A DNA stretch of 64,000 nucleotides from Pontibacter populi (lineage in GTDB: Bacteria; Bacteroidota; Bacteroidia; Cytophagales; Hymenobacteraceae), in assembly GCF_019336435.1 (NCBI RefSeq), contig NZ_JAHWXQ010000005.1:62001-126000 (forward strand). The letters run 5' to 3'. Position 1 is the first letter of the stretch; each line of letters starts with the position of its first letter. The translations under genes were made by a program, and so were the position numbers. This document shows, piece after piece, positions 33,234-41,598 of the stretch. Below the pieces are notes generated by a model. It made no database searches. It was not told the DNA's origin and saw nothing but the letters and a program-made list of their open reading frames with translations.

Positions 33234-33890
33234 ATGAAATTCTTTATCGATACTGCAAACCTGCAGGAAATTCAGGAAGCACACGATCTTGGTGTGCTGG
33301 ACGGTGTAACAACCAACCCATCGTTAATGGCAAAAGAAGGTATCTTCGGTCATGATAACGTAATGGCCCACTACAAGAAAATTTGTGAAATTGTTGATGG
33401 CGATATCAGTGCCGAAGTAATTGCAACGGATTACGAGACCATCATAAAAGAAGGTGAATTCCTGGCTGAACTGCACCCGAACATAGTGGTTAAAGTTCCT
33501 ATGATCCGTGATGGTGTGAAAGCTATCCGTTATTTCAGCGAAAAAGGCATTAAAACAAACTGTACGCTTGTATTCTCTGCTGGTCAGGCGATACTTGCTG
33601 CTAAAGCTGGCGCAACATATGTTTCTCCGTTTGTCGGTCGTTTAGATGACGTTTCTACAGATGGTATGCAGCTGATCGAACAGATCGTGCAGATCTATGG
33701 CAACTATGGCTACCAGACGCAGGTATTAGCTGCTTCGGTTCGTCACGTAATGCACCTGGTGCAGTGCGCTGAAATTGGTGCCGATGTTGTTACCTGCCCG
33801 CTAAACGTGATCACAAGCCTGCTGAACCACCCGCTGACAGATATCGGTCTTGCGAAGTTCCTGTCTGATCACGCAAAAGGAAATAAGTAA
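33234..33890 (+). CDS. fsa: Transaldolase/fructose-6-phosphate aldolase (TalC/FSA family)
   Basis: A 218-residue class I aldolase of the short transaldolase family. [31 protein letters not shown] at the start and [12 protein letters not shown] with the Schiff-base lysine (about residue 87) are visible. [31 protein letters not shown] follows. It acts in the non-oxidative pentose phosphate route as a transaldolase, or cleaves fructose 6-phosphate; short members of both kinds exist and the sequence alone does not separate them. It is followed by a small unknown gene and an ABC ATPase. Confidence 0.92.
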   Translation: MKFFIDTANLQEIQEAHDLGVLDGVTTNPSLMAKEGIFGHDNVMAHYKKICEIVDGDISAEVIATDYETIIKEGEFLAELHPNIVVKVPMIRDGVKAIRYFSEKGIKTNCTLVFSAGQAILAAKAGATYVSPFVGRLDDVSTDGMQLIEQIVQIYGNYGYQTQVLAASVRHVMHLVQCAEIGADVVTCPLNVITSLLNHPLTDIGLAKFLSDHAKGNK

Positions 33891-33894
33891 TTTT

Positions 33895-33985
33895 AATTAC
33901 GAGTTACGAATTACGAGTTAAGAATAAGTGGTGCGTTTTACTCCATATTTTTAATTCGTAATTCATAATTCATAATTCGTAATTC
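33895..33985. repeat. AT-rich 'AATTACGA/TTCGTAATT' spacer with dyad symmetry
   Basis: Repeats of TTACGA(A/G)TTACGA on the left and TTCGTAATTCATAATT on the right give long complementary arms around a G/T-rich centre. Similar spacers occur near 20750-20860 and 44950-45020. Confidence 0.6.
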
Positions 33986-33992
33986 CAATAAA

Positions 33993-34196
33993 ATGTACAT
34001 CATCAAAGTTAAAGGCAAAGCTAAGATTCCGGATTACATACAGTTGCGCGATGCTAATTTCGTGCTGATTGCTTACTTCCGGGCCGACCGCCCACTTAAA
34101 AACCTGGACCGTTACGGACTGGAAGGGAAGGAAGATGCACTGGCTGCTTTGATAGAGTCATTAGAATTTGGTAAACTGCAGAAATTAGAGATTTAA
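33993..34196 (+). CDS. Small conserved hypothetical protein, 67 aa
   Basis: A 67-residue soluble protein: MYIIKVKGKAKIPDYIQLRDANFVLIAYFRAD, a short loop, and a helix AALIESLEFGKLQKLEI. It probably forms a small beta-alpha fold. Its stop is six bases before the FtsE-like ATPase gene, which points to one operon. I do not recognise its family. Confidence 0.65.
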   Translation: MYIIKVKGKAKIPDYIQLRDANFVLIAYFRADRPLKNLDRYGLEGKEDALAALIESLEFGKLQKLEI

Positions 34197-34202
34197 GTAC
34201 CC

Positions 34203-34916
34203 ATGAGTTTTTCTTCTTCCCCCGTAGTATCCTTGCGCGATGTAGCTGTTTATCAGGATAGTAATACCATCCTTAGTGGCGTAAGTTTTGATATTGAAAA
34301 AGGCGAATTTGTGTACCTTGTTGGGCGCACAGGCAGCGGGAAAAGCTCTTTACTAAAAACTCTTTATGCTGACCTGCCTTTACTTACAGGATCTGCTTCT
34401 ATTTCTGATTTTAATTTAACCAAGCTTCCGCGTAAGAAAGTCCCTTTTCTGCGTCGCCGTATTGGTATCATTTTCCAGGATTTCCAGTTGTTGTTTGACC
34501 GCACCGTAGCTGAGAACCTGAGCTTTGTGTTGCGTGCTACTGGTTGGAAAGACAAGAGTAAAATCAAGCAGCGTATTTCGGAAGTATTGATGCGTGTTGG
34601 CTTGGATGCTGCTGCAAACAAAATGCCGCACCAGTTATCGGGTGGTGAGCAGCAGCGTATAGTTGTAGCGCGTGCTTTGCTGAACGAGCCTGTAATATTA
34701 ATTGCCGATGAGCCAACAGGTAACCTTGACCCGATTGTGGCTGATGGCATCATGCAGCTTTTTATGGAGATCAATAACAGCGGTACTGCGGTGCTAATGG
34801 CTACACACAACTACGAGATCATCAACCGTTATCCAAAACGTGTTTTAAAGTGTGAAAGCGGAAAAGTGCTTGATTCAAATAAAGAGACCTTCGCATTTAC
34901 TACTGCCAGCTACTAA
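34203..34916 (+). CDS. ftsE: FtsE-like ABC transporter ATP-binding protein
   Basis: A 237-residue ATPase with Walker A VGRTGSGKSS near residues 41-50, the signature LSGGEQQRIVVARALL, Walker B ILIADEPTGNLDP, and the switch His in THNYE. LRRRIGIIFQDFQLL is the FtsE/LolD-type Q-loop. In Bacteroidota this FtsE works with FtsX to control cell-wall hydrolases at division. The FtsX partner is not adjacent, so the exact role is inferred; LolD-like export remains possible. Confidence 0.82.
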   Translation: MSFSSSPVVSLRDVAVYQDSNTILSGVSFDIEKGEFVYLVGRTGSGKSSLLKTLYADLPLLTGSASISDFNLTKLPRKKVPFLRRRIGIIFQDFQLLFDRTVAENLSFVLRATGWKDKSKIKQRISEVLMRVGLDAAANKMPHQLSGGEQQRIVVARALLNEPVILIADEPTGNLDPIVADGIMQLFMEINNSGTAVLMATHNYEIINRYPKRVLKCESGKVLDSNKETFAFTTASY

Positions 34917-35034
34917 GCTATAGTTTAGAGTTCTTTAGTTTGGTGAGCCAACTATAGATTTATTATAGGCTTATTCAGGTTCCTATTTATAGTCAGTTTC
35001 TGTTCATGAATTTCGCTAGCCAGAATCACACAAA

Positions 35035-36519
35035 TTATAAACCTGTATACGTCTTCACAATTTTCCTCATCCACACGTTCATTTCCGGGTAAACTTTAAA
35101 GCCTAATGCCAGTGCGGCATAAACTATAGTTATAACCGCAGAGCGAACTATAATATCCAAATACACATTGCCCATGTACGGGATCAGGTAGGACACGCCC
35201 AGCGCTATCAGTGCTATTACAGTTATGCCCACAGAGCTCCAGGCAAACGGCTGCATTTTATACGCCCATAGCACAAAGAACATCCGCAGTAAATTAATGA
35301 ACACCAGCGATAACATAGTTGCAAAGGCCGCGCCGTTCATGCCGTAAAGTGGAATAAAAATGGAGTTGGTCCAGACGGTAAGACCAGCCAGTACAATATT
35401 GAATAACAGGTCCCAGCGGTATTTGTCTGAAGTAGCCAGTATTATTCCGTTTATTCCGGTTGCTAAATCTACCAGCCGGGCTATAGCCAGGGCGAGCACC
35501 ACGTACTTGCCTGCACTATAAGTAGCCGGCATAAAAGAGTACAGGTTATCCAGGTTAGCCCAAATGCCAATGAAGAGCAACAAACCAATGATCAGGTTGA
35601 TGAGGGTTATCTGTTTATAAAACTTAGCAAGACCCGGCATATTCTTTTCTTTCCAGAACTCAGCCACCTGCGGAAATGCGATCTTAAAAATGGCCAGCGC
35701 AGGCGTAACAATCGCACTGGTCATAAAGAAGGAAGTTGTATAGATAGCGTTATCGCTTAAGCTTACAGCACTGATCATTACCTGATCTATGGACTTGATA
35801 ATAGTAACCGAAATGTTGCCCATAAACGTAAACAGTCCGAAGTACAGCATCTCCCGGAAAGGAATTATACTGGCAGCTGTTGCGAAAGACGGCTTCAAAT
35901 AAAACTGCTTCAGCCACATCGTATACAAAATAAGGACCAGCGCAATAGCCGAGTTTGCAGCCACATACAGCAGCACAAACATCTCAAAGTTCATCGAACC
36001 GAAACTATACCCCAGCAGCAACACCAAAATCAGAAATCTCGACAGGAAATCTTTGACAAAAGAGGAAACTATGGTTTTGAAAAGTGACCGCAGGTAAGCC
36101 GTAAACAGGTTAAACAGCAACGTGAAGAATGCCAGCGGAATGATGTAATAATAATAATCGAACAGGAGTGAGGAGTTTTCCTGGTAATAGTCGTAGATGG
36201 CGGGCTTAAAGATGATGAAAAGTGCCGTTATTAGGCCAAAGCCAAACATGGGCACTGAAAGCAGCACAAACAAAAAACCGTGGTGCTGTTTTTCTTTGTT
36301 CCTGAAATACGGGAAGTACCGCACGCTCATGTTAACGAAACCAAGCGCGGAGAACTGCGCAAACATCTCCGCTATAGTTAACATCAGGCGCGTTAATCCA
36401 ACCTGTTCTTCGTCGAGGATGTTCGGGAAAAGGTAAAGTGTGTTTACGAACCCGATCGCGATACCGGCATACGAGATAATGGTGTTCCAAATACCCTCTC
36501 GCTGTAATTGTCTACTCAT
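35035..36519 (-). CDS. Polysaccharide flippase (Wzx-type, MATE-like)
   Basis: A 494-residue membrane protein with about 12-14 helices, of the oligosaccharide flippase family. It begins MSRQLQREGIWNTIISYAGIAIGFVNTLYLFP and has ERE/Q positions typical of Wzx (DEEQVGLTRLMLTIAEM). It flips undecaprenyl-linked sugar units across the inner membrane. It sits at the 3' end of a minus-strand block with the pse genes and a glycosyltransferase, so pseudaminic-acid-containing glycan is a likely cargo. A -7 box lies at 36537. Confidence 0.88.
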   Translation of the reverse strand: MSRQLQREGIWNTIISYAGIAIGFVNTLYLFPNILDEEQVGLTRLMLTIAEMFAQFSALGFVNMSVRYFPYFRNKEKQHHGFLFVLLSVPMFGFGLITALFIIFKPAIYDYYQENSSLLFDYYYYIIPLAFFTLLFNLFTAYLRSLFKTIVSSFVKDFLSRFLILVLLLGYSFGSMNFEMFVLLYVAANSAIALVLILYTMWLKQFYLKPSFATAASIIPFREMLYFGLFTFMGNISVTIIKSIDQVMISAVSLSDNAIYTTSFFMTSAIVTPALAIFKIAFPQVAEFWKEKNMPGLAKFYKQITLINLIIGLLLFIGIWANLDNLYSFMPATYSAGKYVVLALAIARLVDLATGINGIILATSDKYRWDLLFNIVLAGLTVWTNSIFIPLYGMNGAAFATMLSLVFINLLRMFFVLWAYKMQPFAWSSVGITVIALIALGVSYLIPYMGNVYLDIIVRSAVITIVYAALALGFKVYPEMNVWMRKIVKTYTGL

Positions 36520-36536
36520 TGGCTAAAGTCAGGGAG

Positions 36537-36544
36537 CAAAGGTA
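36537..36544 (-). promoter_or_regulatory. -7 box of the flippase gene
   Basis: TACCTTTG on the minus strand, 17 bases before the ATG. No clear -33 element. Confidence 0.5.
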
Positions 36545-36591
36545 ATGGTTTTGATAAATTGTATAAGGTAAGATTTGTACAGCAATTATAG

Positions 36592-37896
36592 TTACTGTAC
36601 TACTTCTACCCAGCCTTTATAGTCTTTTTGGGTAAGCCGGCTCTTTATATGGTAGTAGTAGATTCCGGTAGATTCCGTGGCCCAGTTATTATCGTAACCC
36701 ATTCGCTTATAAATGCTTTTACCCCAACGGTTGAAAATTTCAATGTCGATGTTATCTATGTTTAAGCCGCTTATAACAAAAGTGTCATTCTTCCCATCGT
36801 TATTTGGGGTGATGATGTTTGGTATGATAGGACATTCATCGCTCAGAACCTTTATCTGACGTTCATACTCGCAGCCATCTACAGTGATTTTCACACTCAG
36901 GTCAATAGGGGCGGTCACGTTTATGAGGGCTGAAGTCTGTCCGTTACTCCATGTATATGTTGCACCTTGTGTTGTGGCATTGAGAGTAACAATCTCCCCG
37001 TAACAGGCATTTATAATTTCAGGTAAAGATATAGTTGGCTCCTGTTTTTGAGTAATTATAATTTCATCACGATAGCTGCATCCGGTACTGTTCGTTATTT
37101 CTGCCCAGTAAGTTCCGGCTGAAGTTACTTCTATAGTTGGTGTAGTTGCTCCAGTGCTCCATTTATAGGTTTTCATGTTGGCAGGAGCTGTAAGGATAAC
37201 TTTTTCACCTTTGCAGATTGATAAATCGGCTCCCAAGCTAAAAGTTGGCAATGCTACGCGGGTTATAACTATTTCATCTCTTAATGTACAGCCATCCACT
37301 ATAGTTTGCACAGTATACTTTCCGCCTTCGTTCACTGTAATGCTTGATGCAGTTGCCCCATTACTCCATTGTATAGAACCAACATCAGGGACACTTAGTG
37401 TAATAGTACCGGTTTCACAGAATTGGGTAGGGCCGCTGATTGAAAAACTTGGTAATGCTTTGTAATTGACGGTGGTATTATACCGGAAAGTACAGTTATT
37501 TACCGTTATATCGACCCAATAAGTACCTTGCGAATTTATGTCTATAGTTGGTGTTTTGGCCCCGGTTGACCAATAATATGTTGCACCAGGTGTAGTTGCA
37601 TTCAGCGTTATTGCTTCGCCCGGACAAATCTGATACAAACTGGCTAAGTTGACTATAGGTTTGGGAACAACCTGGATACTGATATTATCGGTAGAAGTAC
37701 AGCTGGATGTGTTTGTCACCTGCACCCAGTAATTCCCTTCTGAAGCAACGTTGATTGAAGGGGTTGTTGCCCCGGTACTCCATTTGTAAGTGTAAGCTCC
37801 AACAGGTGCTCTTAGTTGTATACCACTACCCTGGCAAATAATTTGGTCGGGCCCTAAATCAACAACAGGCAGATTTATCTCACTTACTGTAATCAT
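36592..37896 (-). CDS. T9SS type B (CHU_C) repeat protein, C-terminal part of a split adhesin
   Basis: The 434 residues contain five Ig/PKD-like repeats of about 83 residues. Each carries a WSTGATTPTI-type motif and a Cys pair (for example TYKWSTGATTPTIEV..STGC). They are followed by a CHU_C/type B sorting domain: PNIITPNNDGKNDTFVISGL and a final GWVEVVQ, which directs secretion and surface attachment by T9SS. There is no signal peptide. The frame continues upstream of the first Met (a sixth repeat, TDGTVLWSTGETSKSIKV) to join the LamG gene in another frame. It is probably the 3' half of one gene. Confidence 0.85.
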   Translation of the reverse strand: MITVSEINLPVVDLGPDQIICQGSGIQLRAPVGAYTYKWSTGATTPSINVASEGNYWVQVTNTSSCTSTDNISIQVVPKPIVNLASLYQICPGEAITLNATTPGATYYWSTGAKTPTIDINSQGTYWVDITVNNCTFRYNTTVNYKALPSFSISGPTQFCETGTITLSVPDVGSIQWSNGATASSITVNEGGKYTVQTIVDGCTLRDEIVITRVALPTFSLGADLSICKGEKVILTAPANMKTYKWSTGATTPTIEVTSAGTYWAEITNSTGCSYRDEIIITQKQEPTISLPEIINACYGEIVTLNATTQGATYTWSNGQTSALINVTAPIDLSVKITVDGCEYERQIKVLSDECPIIPNIITPNNDGKNDTFVISGLNIDNIDIEIFNRWGKSIYKRMGYDNNWATESTGIYYYHIKSRLTQKDYKGWVEVVQ

Positions 37897-38054
37897 ACCT
37901 GTAGAAGTGCACCCATTTTCTTCTATAACTACAGCGTAATTTCCTGGAGTAGATACTTTAATACTTTTGCTGGTTTCTCCAGTGCTCCACAGTACTGTAC
38001 CATCTGTAATAACACTTAACGTTGAGTTAGAGCCGGTGCAGAAAGTATTGTTTC

Positions 38055-39197
38055 CTATAAATTCGCAGTTCCAGTAGTAGAAGTATTCAGGGCGAACTCG
38101 GTAATTAGGTTACTGGAGGTAAATGAAGGAAAGTTAGGGTTTGTAGTTTCAGATGCGGATACCCAGTTAGTTGCGGTATTCCCTGCCCGCTGGTATAAAG
38201 TTCTGAAACAAGCTGCATTCGCTTGTGTGCCTGTAGCAGTATATGTTGATGTGCTGGTGCCAACTCTAAAGGTGCCGAAATAATCTGAAATCTGAGATGG
38301 TGTTTTTATGCCTGAAAGTGTATTTGGTTGTGAGGATACAGTGTAAATATGCATCCCTTTTAAGCTTGATGATGTAGAAGTGACGGCAAGATTATTAACA
38401 CTAGAGCTGTTTAAATTAAGCTGCTGGTTTAGCCACGAATTAGGGTATAAGTAAACACTCTTGTCTCCGATAGGCGCCCCTGAAACAACCCAGGCTGCAG
38501 ATGCATTCATGTTTCTGAAGGTTCCATTTATTCCATATGAACTATGATCGGTCAGACTTGAACCTGATCCTTCGTCAAACTTGAGATATACAACAAGGTC
38601 GGTGTTTGATTTATTGGCAGTCTGGCACATTCCACTTCTTATTTCAGCTTCCGACAACCCTCTTTTCCAAATCTTTAGTTCATCAATCTGACCCTGAAAG
38701 AAATCATTATTAACCAAGTAATAATTACCAACAGTAAATGGAGCATTGCTTCTTAGATCTACGCCGTTATAACCTGTGACTGACTGACTTTCCAGAACAC
38801 CATCTATGTAGATTGACCAGGTGCCGTTTTTACAAACTCCGGCTAAATGATGCCAGTTATTATCATTAATTATTCTGGGTGAATAACCGGATATTCTATA
38901 CTCACCGGTACCATCCCTTCCCGAAAAAGCTGCTTTACCATCACGCATTACCAATTGATAACCGTGCTCACCATCCCTGTCATATTTAGCTGTTACCAGT
39001 TGAAGTTTTGATGCGCTAGTCTTTACCCAAGCTTCAACTGTTACTTCATTAGTTATACCCCGATTATTATAATCGAAAAATACATAGTCATTGATGCCAT
39101 CAAAAGACAATGCATTTTTGGATCCTTGAGCATACAAGCTGCCAAAAGCAAAAGAGAAAACAATAAAGAGTACTAATTTCTGTAGTAGTGTTTTCAA
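38055..39197 (-). CDS. LamG-domain exported protein, N-terminal part of a split adhesin
   Basis: The 380 residues start with TTG at 39197, giving a signal peptide (MKTLLQKLVLFIVFSFAFGSLYAQ). A LamG/concanavalin-like domain follows at about 28-215 (NALSFDGINDYVFFDYN, NWHHLAGVCKNGTWSIYIDGVLES, GQIDELKIWKRGLSEAEI). The rest is Ser/Thr-rich, and TEFALNTSTTGTANL ends the frame at TAG. Between about 38057 and 38105 the coding sense shifts to the frame of the following Ig/CHU_C protein. The expected protein would be near 860 residues. Confidence 0.85.
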   Translation of the reverse strand: MKTLLQKLVLFIVFSFAFGSLYAQGSKNALSFDGINDYVFFDYNNRGITNEVTVEAWVKTSASKLQLVTAKYDRDGEHGYQLVMRDGKAAFSGRDGTGEYRISGYSPRIINDNNWHHLAGVCKNGTWSIYIDGVLESQSVTGYNGVDLRSNAPFTVGNYYLVNNDFFQGQIDELKIWKRGLSEAEIRSGMCQTANKSNTDLVVYLKFDEGSGSSLTDHSSYGINGTFRNMNASAAWVVSGAPIGDKSVYLYPNSWLNQQLNLNSSSVNNLAVTSTSSSLKGMHIYTVSSQPNTLSGIKTPSQISDYFGTFRVGTSTSTYTATGTQANAACFRTLYQRAGNTATNWVSASETTNPNFPSFTSSNLITEFALNTSTTGTANL

Positions 39198-39255
39198 GGC
39201 TATCAGTTCGAGTGAGGAAAACAGATTGTACTCTAAATATAGTTAATTAAATATT

Positions 39256-40530
39256 TTAAGAAATAAATTCTTTTAAGTACCGTAAGGCCAGTTCCCCGCT
39301 TCGGCCATCATATTCAGTACCAACCGTGGCATTGTAATATTTAGCACGTTGATACACATCTGGTTTAAGCTGAAGATGCTCCTGTAAAAACACTCTTAGT
39401 CCCTCATAGTCAGCACAAGCATCAACCAAACCTTGTGTTATAAAACCATAGTAATCGTGCAGGTTCTCCTGCGGGTTCAGATTGTAAAATATCGACCAAA
39501 CGTTAAGCAAAACAGCTTCCAGGTGAATACCGGAGTTTCCACTAATCTGTACATCAATCCGGCGGAGGTAATCGAAAGTTGGCTCGGTGCGGCCATCTGA
39601 AAAACTTATGTTTGGGCTTATAGTTGAAAGGACTGTATAGTTGCGTTTGTCGCGCGGATGGGGACGAAGGATAAAGTTTATAGTCGGGAAATCAGTTGTT
39701 AGCCGGCGCAGCAGTTTTTCTATTTCAGAAAGTACGTCCATCAGGTTACAGCCAATCCCTATCGTTCGGACCTGTTTACTTGTGTTTCTGAACGGTACAT
39801 AGGCATCAGCTTTGGGCATTCCAATTAGTTCAACTTTGCCATCAATAGGGCCACATAATCTGTACTTATCCAATGCATCCCGGCCTTCCAGCAGATTCAG
39901 ATCAAATTGTAGCGGTGGGAATAGAGGACTGATGCTGGCATGCTGAATATAAGCTGTTTTGATGCCTGCAGCTTTTGCGGCAAGCAACATGGCACGCGCA
40001 TCGGGGTTATGGTCGTTTGCAAAAACTATAGCTGCCGGTTTAAACTCGCGGAGCTTCTGTATGTACACTTCATAGAACCCGACAGCATCAAACAGTACAT
40101 CATAAAACCGTAGCGTTCTTTCTTTTTTATGCTTTAGAAATTCAAAGTAGAGCGGCAGGAATTTGTAGTAGTAAAGCACCTTTTTACGAAGCGACAGCCG
40201 GTTAACTACAGCGTTGTACTTGCCAATATTTTTACTTTGGCCCGCAACAAAAATGGCATCCGGCAAACCAGATTCTATGAACTTCAGGCTGTCGTAATTA
40301 TTCTGGCTGACCACATATAACCAAACTTTACCATGCAGCTTTTCTGGTTGCTCTACCTGCTTAAACAAATTGCCGATGAGCCTTACCAAACTATACCCAA
40401 CTACCTTCAAAAATCGCTTTAAGGGTTGGGTAGGAGATACGGCATTCTTGGCACTTTCTGGCAAACTATAAAAGCCTTCAGATAAGTGCAGATGTAAAAT
40501 GTTGTTATAGAGGGCGTACCATTTGTTCAT
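39256..40530 (-). CDS. Glycosyltransferase-like protein with GT-B C-terminal half
   Basis: 424 residues. The C-terminal half has features of GT-B/polysialyl- or CDP-glycerol-transferase-like folds: IVFANDHNPDARAMLLAAKAAGIKTAYIQHASISPLFPPL, FILRPHPRDKRNY, and DVQISGNSGIHLEAVLL, which resembles the nucleotide-sugar pocket 'SxSGxxLEA'. The N-terminal ~100 residues are basic and may form a membrane-near helix. It lies four bases from pseI, so a pseudaminic acid transferase is an attractive reading, but the family assignment is weak. Confidence 0.65.
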   Translation of the reverse strand: MNKWYALYNNILHLHLSEGFYSLPESAKNAVSPTQPLKRFLKVVGYSLVRLIGNLFKQVEQPEKLHGKVWLYVVSQNNYDSLKFIESGLPDAIFVAGQSKNIGKYNAVVNRLSLRKKVLYYYKFLPLYFEFLKHKKERTLRFYDVLFDAVGFYEVYIQKLREFKPAAIVFANDHNPDARAMLLAAKAAGIKTAYIQHASISPLFPPLQFDLNLLEGRDALDKYRLCGPIDGKVELIGMPKADAYVPFRNTSKQVRTIGIGCNLMDVLSEIEKLLRRLTTDFPTINFILRPHPRDKRNYTVLSTISPNISFSDGRTEPTFDYLRRIDVQISGNSGIHLEAVLLNVWSIFYNLNPQENLHDYYGFITQGLVDACADYEGLRVFLQEHLQLKPDVYQRAKYYNATVGTEYDGRSGELALRYLKEFIS

Positions 40531-40533
40531 GGG

Positions 40534-41577
40534 CTATACCATGCCCCAGGTAAAGGGTGTTCCGGCTTTGATATCGGTGGTAGCAGTTTTCCCCAGCAAA
40601 TCATCGTAGTATTTGGGCGCCAGGCCTAAACCCGGACGGATGACACGGATGTTTTCTTTAGTCAGTACGTCCCCGGCTTTAATATCTTGCGCAGCATAAA
40701 CTGAGCGCTTGAATAGTCGGCTTTTTTCTTCGGCTTTCTGCACGCCATATTGCACATGTCCCATGGCTAGCCAGGCTCTTTCAGATTCCACGACCAGCAT
40801 ATTGAGTTCTTCGGGCTCCAGCGAAAAAGCCGAATCCACGCCACCATCGGCACGACGCAATGTAAAGTGTTTCTCGATTACAGTTGCCCCTAAAGCAACA
40901 GCAGCCACGGCTGCGCCTACACCCATGGTATGGTCCGAGAGGCCCACTTGCACCCCGTATAGTTCTCGCATGTGTGGTATAGTTAGTAGGTTCGTGTTTT
41001 CGGGAGTAGACGGGTAGGTGCTGGTACATTTCAGCAAGATAAGCTCCTGGCAACCGGCTTCGCGTAAAACCTGTACGGCTTCAGCTACTTCCTGCACGGT
41101 GGCTGCGCCGGTGCTCATAATAACTGGTTTCCCCGTCGCGGCCACTTTGCGAAGCAACGGATGATCTGTATTCTCAAACGATGCGATCTTGTAGACAGGA
41201 GCCTCTAGCTCTTCCAGAAAATCAACGGCAGTTTCATCAAAGGGCGAAGAAAAAGCGAGCATGCCATGTTCTCTTGCACGGTCAAAAATGGGCTGGTGCC
41301 ATTCCCATGGCGTATAGGCTTCCTTGTACAGATCGTATAGTTCGCGGCCTTTCCATAACGAGTTTTCATCTTCTATTGTAAACGCGCCGGGCAAGGTCAT
41401 GGTGTCGGCAGTGTAAGTTTGAAGCTTTATGGCATCGGCTCCTGCCTGGGCGGCAGCATCTACAATAGCCAGCGCCCGTTCCAGCGATTGGTTGTGGTTG
41501 CCCGACATTTCGGCAATGATAAATGGCTTATGGTTTGGCCCTACCAAGCGGCTGGCTATAGTTATATCGTTGATCAT
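40534..41577 (-). CDS. pseI: Pseudaminic acid synthase
   Basis: Condenses 2,4-diacetamido-2,4,6-trideoxy-L-altrose with phosphoenolpyruvate. The 347 residues follow NeuB/PseI: PFIIAEMSGNHNQSLERALAIVDAAAQAGADAIKLQTY, SSPFDETAVDFLE, KIASFENTDHPLLRKVAATGKPVIMSTG, and a C-terminal SAF antifreeze-like domain (SVYAAQDIKAGDVLT). GNHN and the PseI-like context with pseB, C, F and G support PseI over NeuB. Confidence 0.92.
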   Translation of the reverse strand: MINDITIASRLVGPNHKPFIIAEMSGNHNQSLERALAIVDAAAQAGADAIKLQTYTADTMTLPGAFTIEDENSLWKGRELYDLYKEAYTPWEWHQPIFDRAREHGMLAFSSPFDETAVDFLEELEAPVYKIASFENTDHPLLRKVAATGKPVIMSTGAATVQEVAEAVQVLREAGCQELILLKCTSTYPSTPENTNLLTIPHMRELYGVQVGLSDHTMGVGAAVAAVALGATVIEKHFTLRRADGGVDSAFSLEPEELNMLVVESERAWLAMGHVQYGVQKAEEKSRLFKRSVYAAQDIKAGDVLTKENIRVIRPGLGLAPKYYDDLLGKTATTDIKAGTPFTWGMV

Positions 41578-41598
41578 GATCTTTTTAAACTGTATGTC

